NCBI GenBank assembly: GCA_000934455.1 | Contig: KN889644.1 | Span: 2,412 to 25,341, forward strand | DNA from: Apostichopus parvimensis | Lineage: Eukaryota > Echinodermata > Holothuroidea > Aspidochirotida > Stichopodidae | Reading direction: 5' to 3' | Length of the DNA: 22,930 nucleotides | Part shown: piece by piece, positions 19,689 to 22,930 of the stretch | Layout: every line of letters starts with the position of its first letter | Position numbering within the stretch: position 1 is the stretch's first letter | The notes under the pieces: model-generated | What the model was told of the DNA's origin: nothing | What the model saw: the letters and a program-made list of their open reading frames with translations, nothing else | Database searches by the model: none | Program-made: the position numbers and the translations under genes

Positions 19689-22676
19689 CTGCGAATTAAG
19701 AACAGATCCATCAGTGGTTAATTTGTAAACAACACAATTTAAGGTAAGCAATGATGTCCTTTTCCACACCTTTCTATGAATCAGAAAACGTACTAATTTT
19801 TCACCAAAGGGGGGGGGGGGTTGGGGAGGCATCTTAGTGTTCTAATTGAATATTAATTTTAGTTCTAACACATTTTAAGAACTAGAATATTAACATTTAG
19901 TTTCCTGTATCTTAACGAAAGCTTAGTGAAATATGTATCTTAGCCCATCATTTCCCAGGAGGGATTTTTGCTTTACATAAATACATATATATTGTATATA
20001 TCATTTCCTAGTGGGAGATGCCGAGTTTCATAGAGGTTGAAATCACGTTTATATTGTCATCATGTTTTCTTTGGTAGTAATACTACTGTTGTTTTGAGCA
20101 ATGCAGCTAAAGTATTAGTAATCGTATCGGATAAGTCATATGTTCTTAAACATTGCCGGAAACTGATCAACTGATATATTATTATACGTTACATATTTGG
20201 CAAGGAACATGTGTGCTTTTGTTAAATGTATGTGTGTTTGTTTATAACTGTAAAAACAAACCTCATAATCTTTATGTTGACCTTGTAATCTCTCCTACTA
20301 AATATATTCTTGTATAATGTTAAACAAAATGTAATGACATTAATGTCTTGATTAGAATCAAAAGTAAATTATCAAATGTTACTAATGCGACCTTTGTGTT
20401 TATTTAGTTTATTAATGATATACAAAGATAAACACAATACAAAATAACACGTTCCTTGATATTAATTAATGCTGCCAGTATAGAGAAATATAATTTATAG
20501 CCCATCACGTTTTGGTTTACCGTCTTGCATTATTTCTTCTTGTTCCATATTTGGTGTTTGGGCTAAATAAAATAATAGTAGTCTCTATCGCTCACACTAC
20601 TAAAATGGACTCGAAGCTAGATTTCATTTTATTTACCTAACCATAGTGAGGACGTTTGTCGGAGCCGGAAAGTGTAGTGAGGTTCCAACAATAACATCAT
20701 GTGTTACAGCATGTCACGAATCAACAATGTTTATATTTAACATTCCGTGCCGTTTGTCACAATTTTTAAAGTAAATTCCTTACTAAGTTTGAAGTTTGAT
20801 GTATCATTCTGAGAATAAATATGAATTGCAGACAATACACATTTTGACAACAAACCTGCAGCTCCACTGGGACTGGTCCTGCTTCCCAGTTTATTCATTT
20901 TGTACTTGGTGTCCTCGGACTCTATTTGAAACTCTGTAAACTCAGAATATAAACTCGTCCCATCTGAAGTAGTAATATCAACTCGTAGTTTGGTAGGGTT
21001 CTGATTGGTTAGGTAATAGAGTTTATCATTCCCAAGCCATAAGTTTCTGTTGTTACCAAAGCCTTCTTTGTATGCAGTCCAGTTTTGATGAAAACTAATT
21101 TCGTCATCAGTGCGACGTTGAAAAACCTATCATTGAAACAATAGAAAGAGGCATGATATCAACGAAAGGAAATCCATACGGTTTAAACAGACTTAAGAAG
21201 CAAATCTCTACAGATCGTCTTAAAGATTTCATCATAAAATCATTATAGTTAATTGCCCTTTAAATTGTTGTCACTTTCTCGATTACAATCGATGGAACAT
21301 AACTGAATAGTATTCATATGTTCAAGGAATTTTAAGATATTAATTGTCATATTTCGAACCTTCAGTTATGTTATTTTGCTGAATGTTGGTCTAATGTAGT
21401 TTGATGGTTTAATGTTTATAACTAGTCCGAATGTATCGAGAGCATTTACTCATAAGAATAAATTAGCAGCGTTGAAATGACTCACAATCCATCCTTCGTC
21501 ACTGTGCATTTTGCAGTGAACATTGAATGGGGACTCTGTCCATCCAGAAGGCATGATTGTATATACGCCATCGCCATGTCCAGCGTCAAGAACATCCTGG
21601 CAGTCTGTATACAAAGATTCACAAGTTTCACCGTCACCTTCGTATCCTTCATTACAATAACACTGTCGTATTTCATTCCTGACATCACACACACCATCGG
21701 TACTACATATGTAGTCGTCACAGGTCAGTCGGTTATTGTTACAAGAACACTTTTGTGTGCAGTCTTCGTTAACGGATGCTTCTCCATTCTAGAATTAAAT
21801 TGATGAAAATATTAAAATTAGAATATTTCAAATTGCTATTGTGCTTACATTATGTGTTATTGTAACGTTATTAAACTTAAGTTTTATTTCTGTTTCGTTT
21901 GCATTGTCACTTGATATTGAAATTAGTCATGCGAATACTCACTGGTATAACCAGGTTGGCCTCTGCTACGAAACACCCGCATTCACTCGCACTGATGCAG
22001 TCACTCCCTTGCATGACAAAACCAGCTGGACAGGTGCAGCCCTCAGTACCCAAACAGTCATTATTACAACCAGATTGTCCGTTGGGATCTTCACATGTTG
22101 CTTGGCAAGTACATGTTCCGAAGATCATGTTTGTAGGACATGTAGAGATCAATGTACCTGCCAGTTGGTAAGACCAAAAAAAATACTTCCAATTTTGACA
22201 AGAATCATTGCAAATACCTCTGCCATGAAATATATTATATGATATATCATTTCTAAATTTTAAAGTAAAATAATTAAATAATAAGAAGCAACATCTACAA
22301 TATTATGCAGAGTGTAGAATACTGCTTGGATGTATATTTAAAAAAAAATTAAAGTTATGATTATTATTTTCACGTTTTGTTTTTACTTTTTATTATTTGT
22401 TTTTAACTTACGTGCATTACTTTCGAGTGGTCCAATGTGTGTAACCTTATATTGCCCCCATTCATCAGTTATACGAAAACCTCTGTATGTTGTATAGAAA
22501 GAAGCTCCATTAGATAATTCTATATCCACACGAAGTTCGTAGTCTGCTTGGTTCGTCAAATATGATAACTTTTCATTGCCGAGCCAAAACTCAGTTGAGA
22601 GAAAACCAAATCCATCTTCATACTGTGACCAGCTCCTATTGAAATTCACAGAACCGCTATCGCGGCGTTGTATGAC
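19384..22676 (-). CDS. Gene B: secreted FBG(half)-TIL-TILa-EGF-FBG paralogue, 5' end outside window
   Basis: Five exons equivalent to exons 4-8 of gene A, with GT-AG borders and matching phases, code for the last 452 residues. Order: middle of a first fibrinogen domain, TIL, TILa plus EGF-like plus start of second fibrinogen domain, its middle, and its calcium-binding end with DRDND and a terminal MKIRPSS. The first exon visible is about three-quarters identical to gene A exon 4 by hand count. As in gene A, the first fibrinogen domain lacks its calcium-binding third. Signal peptide, linker and the first fibrinogen exon should lie past 22930. No frameshift or stop is seen, so the gene appears functional. 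It converges on gene A, with the relic-rich region between them. A role as a secreted recognition or adhesion protein is inferred from family. Confidence 0.85.
19689..20855 (-). other. Gene B last intron
   Basis: 1167 bases, close to the matching intron of gene A. It contains a run of 12 G (plus strand, 19809-19820) and short AT repeats near 19985, but no coding signal. Confidence 0.6.
20856..21126 (-). CDS. Gene B exon equivalent to exon 7: middle of second fibrinogen domain
   Basis: 271 bases, two codons longer than in gene A. It reads VFQRRTDDE, WTAYKEGFGNN, NLWLGNDKL and so on, ending in phase 1. It is not open from an ATG, so a simple ORF list misses it; phase and homology define it. 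Confidence 0.92.
21127..21485 (-). other. Gene B intron before the exon 7 equivalent
   Basis: 359 AT-rich bases; nothing recognised. Confidence 0.6.
21486..21788 (-). CDS. Gene B exon equivalent to exon 6: TILa, EGF-like, start of second fibrinogen domain
   Basis: 303 bases. NGEASVNEDCTQKCSC fits TILa, RQCYCNEGYEGDGETC closes the EGF-like domain, and DGVYTIMPSGW with HCKMHSDEGW opens the fibrinogen domain. HSDEGWI replaces the usual GGGWT at the exon end. Open plus-strand frames over this exon are antisense shadows. Confidence 0.92.
21943..22157 (-). CDS. Gene B exon equivalent to exon 5: TIL domain
   Basis: 215 bases, as in gene A. The Cys pattern is the same: TCPTNMIFGTC, TCQATC, GCNNDC, GCTCPAGF, DCISASECGC. 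It starts after GGCAG and ends at CCA|GTGAGT. Confidence 0.92.
22412..22676 (-). CDS. Gene B exon equivalent to exon 4: middle of first fibrinogen domain
   Basis: 265 bases, as in gene A: VIQRRDSG, FNRSWSQYEDGFG, EFWLGNEKL and so on, ending in phase 1 at GCAC|GTAAGT. The short open frame continuing to 22383 runs into the intron. Confidence 0.95.
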
Positions 22677-22930
22677 CTACAACAGAAGAGAAACAGATTG
22701 AGAATACTATCACCACTTAAATACATTCTCTCAATTACACACAAATATGAAACGGACAATTCATTTTATCCAATCATGTAACTATTAACAAAGATCGTTT
22801 CGAAAATTACAGCCCATTTTGAACGTTACTGAGTGGAGGATGCGACTTTTGATGACCCCTACACATTTTCAGGTCATAACACATATATGCTAGGCTTTAT
22901 CACGTTTAAAATATGACACCAACATTTCCA
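22677..22930 (-). other. Gene B intron reaching the window edge
   Basis: No exon 3 equivalent is found in these 254 bases. In gene A the matching intron is 485 bases, so the exon should lie outside. Confidence 0.6.

Noticed and set aside
21477..22242. Open plus-strand frames of 90-133 codons over gene B
   Set aside because: They lie antisense to well-supported TIL, TILa/EGF and fibrinogen exons and have no domain of their own.
1..22930. CRISPR arrays, operons or prokaryotic defence systems
   Set aside because: No regularly spaced repeats; genes have introns and signal peptides typical of animals.

Overview
The window looks like nuclear DNA of an AT-rich marine invertebrate, most likely a deuterostome such as an echinoderm (sea cucumber-like). 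That guess rests on spliced genes with GT-AG introns, secreted fibrinogen-related proteins in multiple copies, an animal-type arylamine N-acetyltransferase (NAT) and a tRNA-derived SINE. Nothing in the sequence fixes the species. There are no operons, ribosome binding sites or CRISPR arrays.

Layout: (1) 914-1855, plus strand, an intact NAT-like enzyme carried on one coding exon behind a strong splice acceptor. (2) 1856-6403, no gene I can support. (3) 6404-13572, plus strand, gene A: an eight-exon gene for a secreted protein of about 553 residues, with signal peptide, half fibrinogen domain, TIL, TILa, EGF and complete fibrinogen (FBG) domain. (4) 13740-18150, a graveyard: a decayed NAT fragment just after gene A, then decayed fibrinogen exons (15968-16622, 17830-17921, perhaps 18101-18150), a tRNA-derived SINE (16695-16974) and a cluster of long G/C homopolymer tracts. 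(5) 22676-19384, minus strand, gene B: a paralogue of gene A with the same architecture and exon phases, converging on it. Its first three exons lie beyond the right edge of the window.

Genes A and B are best read as secreted, disulfide-rich recognition proteins of the fibrinogen-related (FREP) class, in which a partial fibrinogen domain is followed by a TIL/TILa/EGF unit like that of zonadhesin or IgGFc-binding proteins. The order NAT, FREP, NAT relic, FREP relic, all on the plus strand, suggests that a two-gene block was duplicated in tandem and the second copy decayed. A functional link between NAT and the FREPs is not shown. The points most worth checking are the conserved half-fibrinogen-TIL architecture, the cysteine-rich insertion in the ligand-pocket region of the complete fibrinogen domain, and the Asp-to-Glu change in the NAT catalytic triad.
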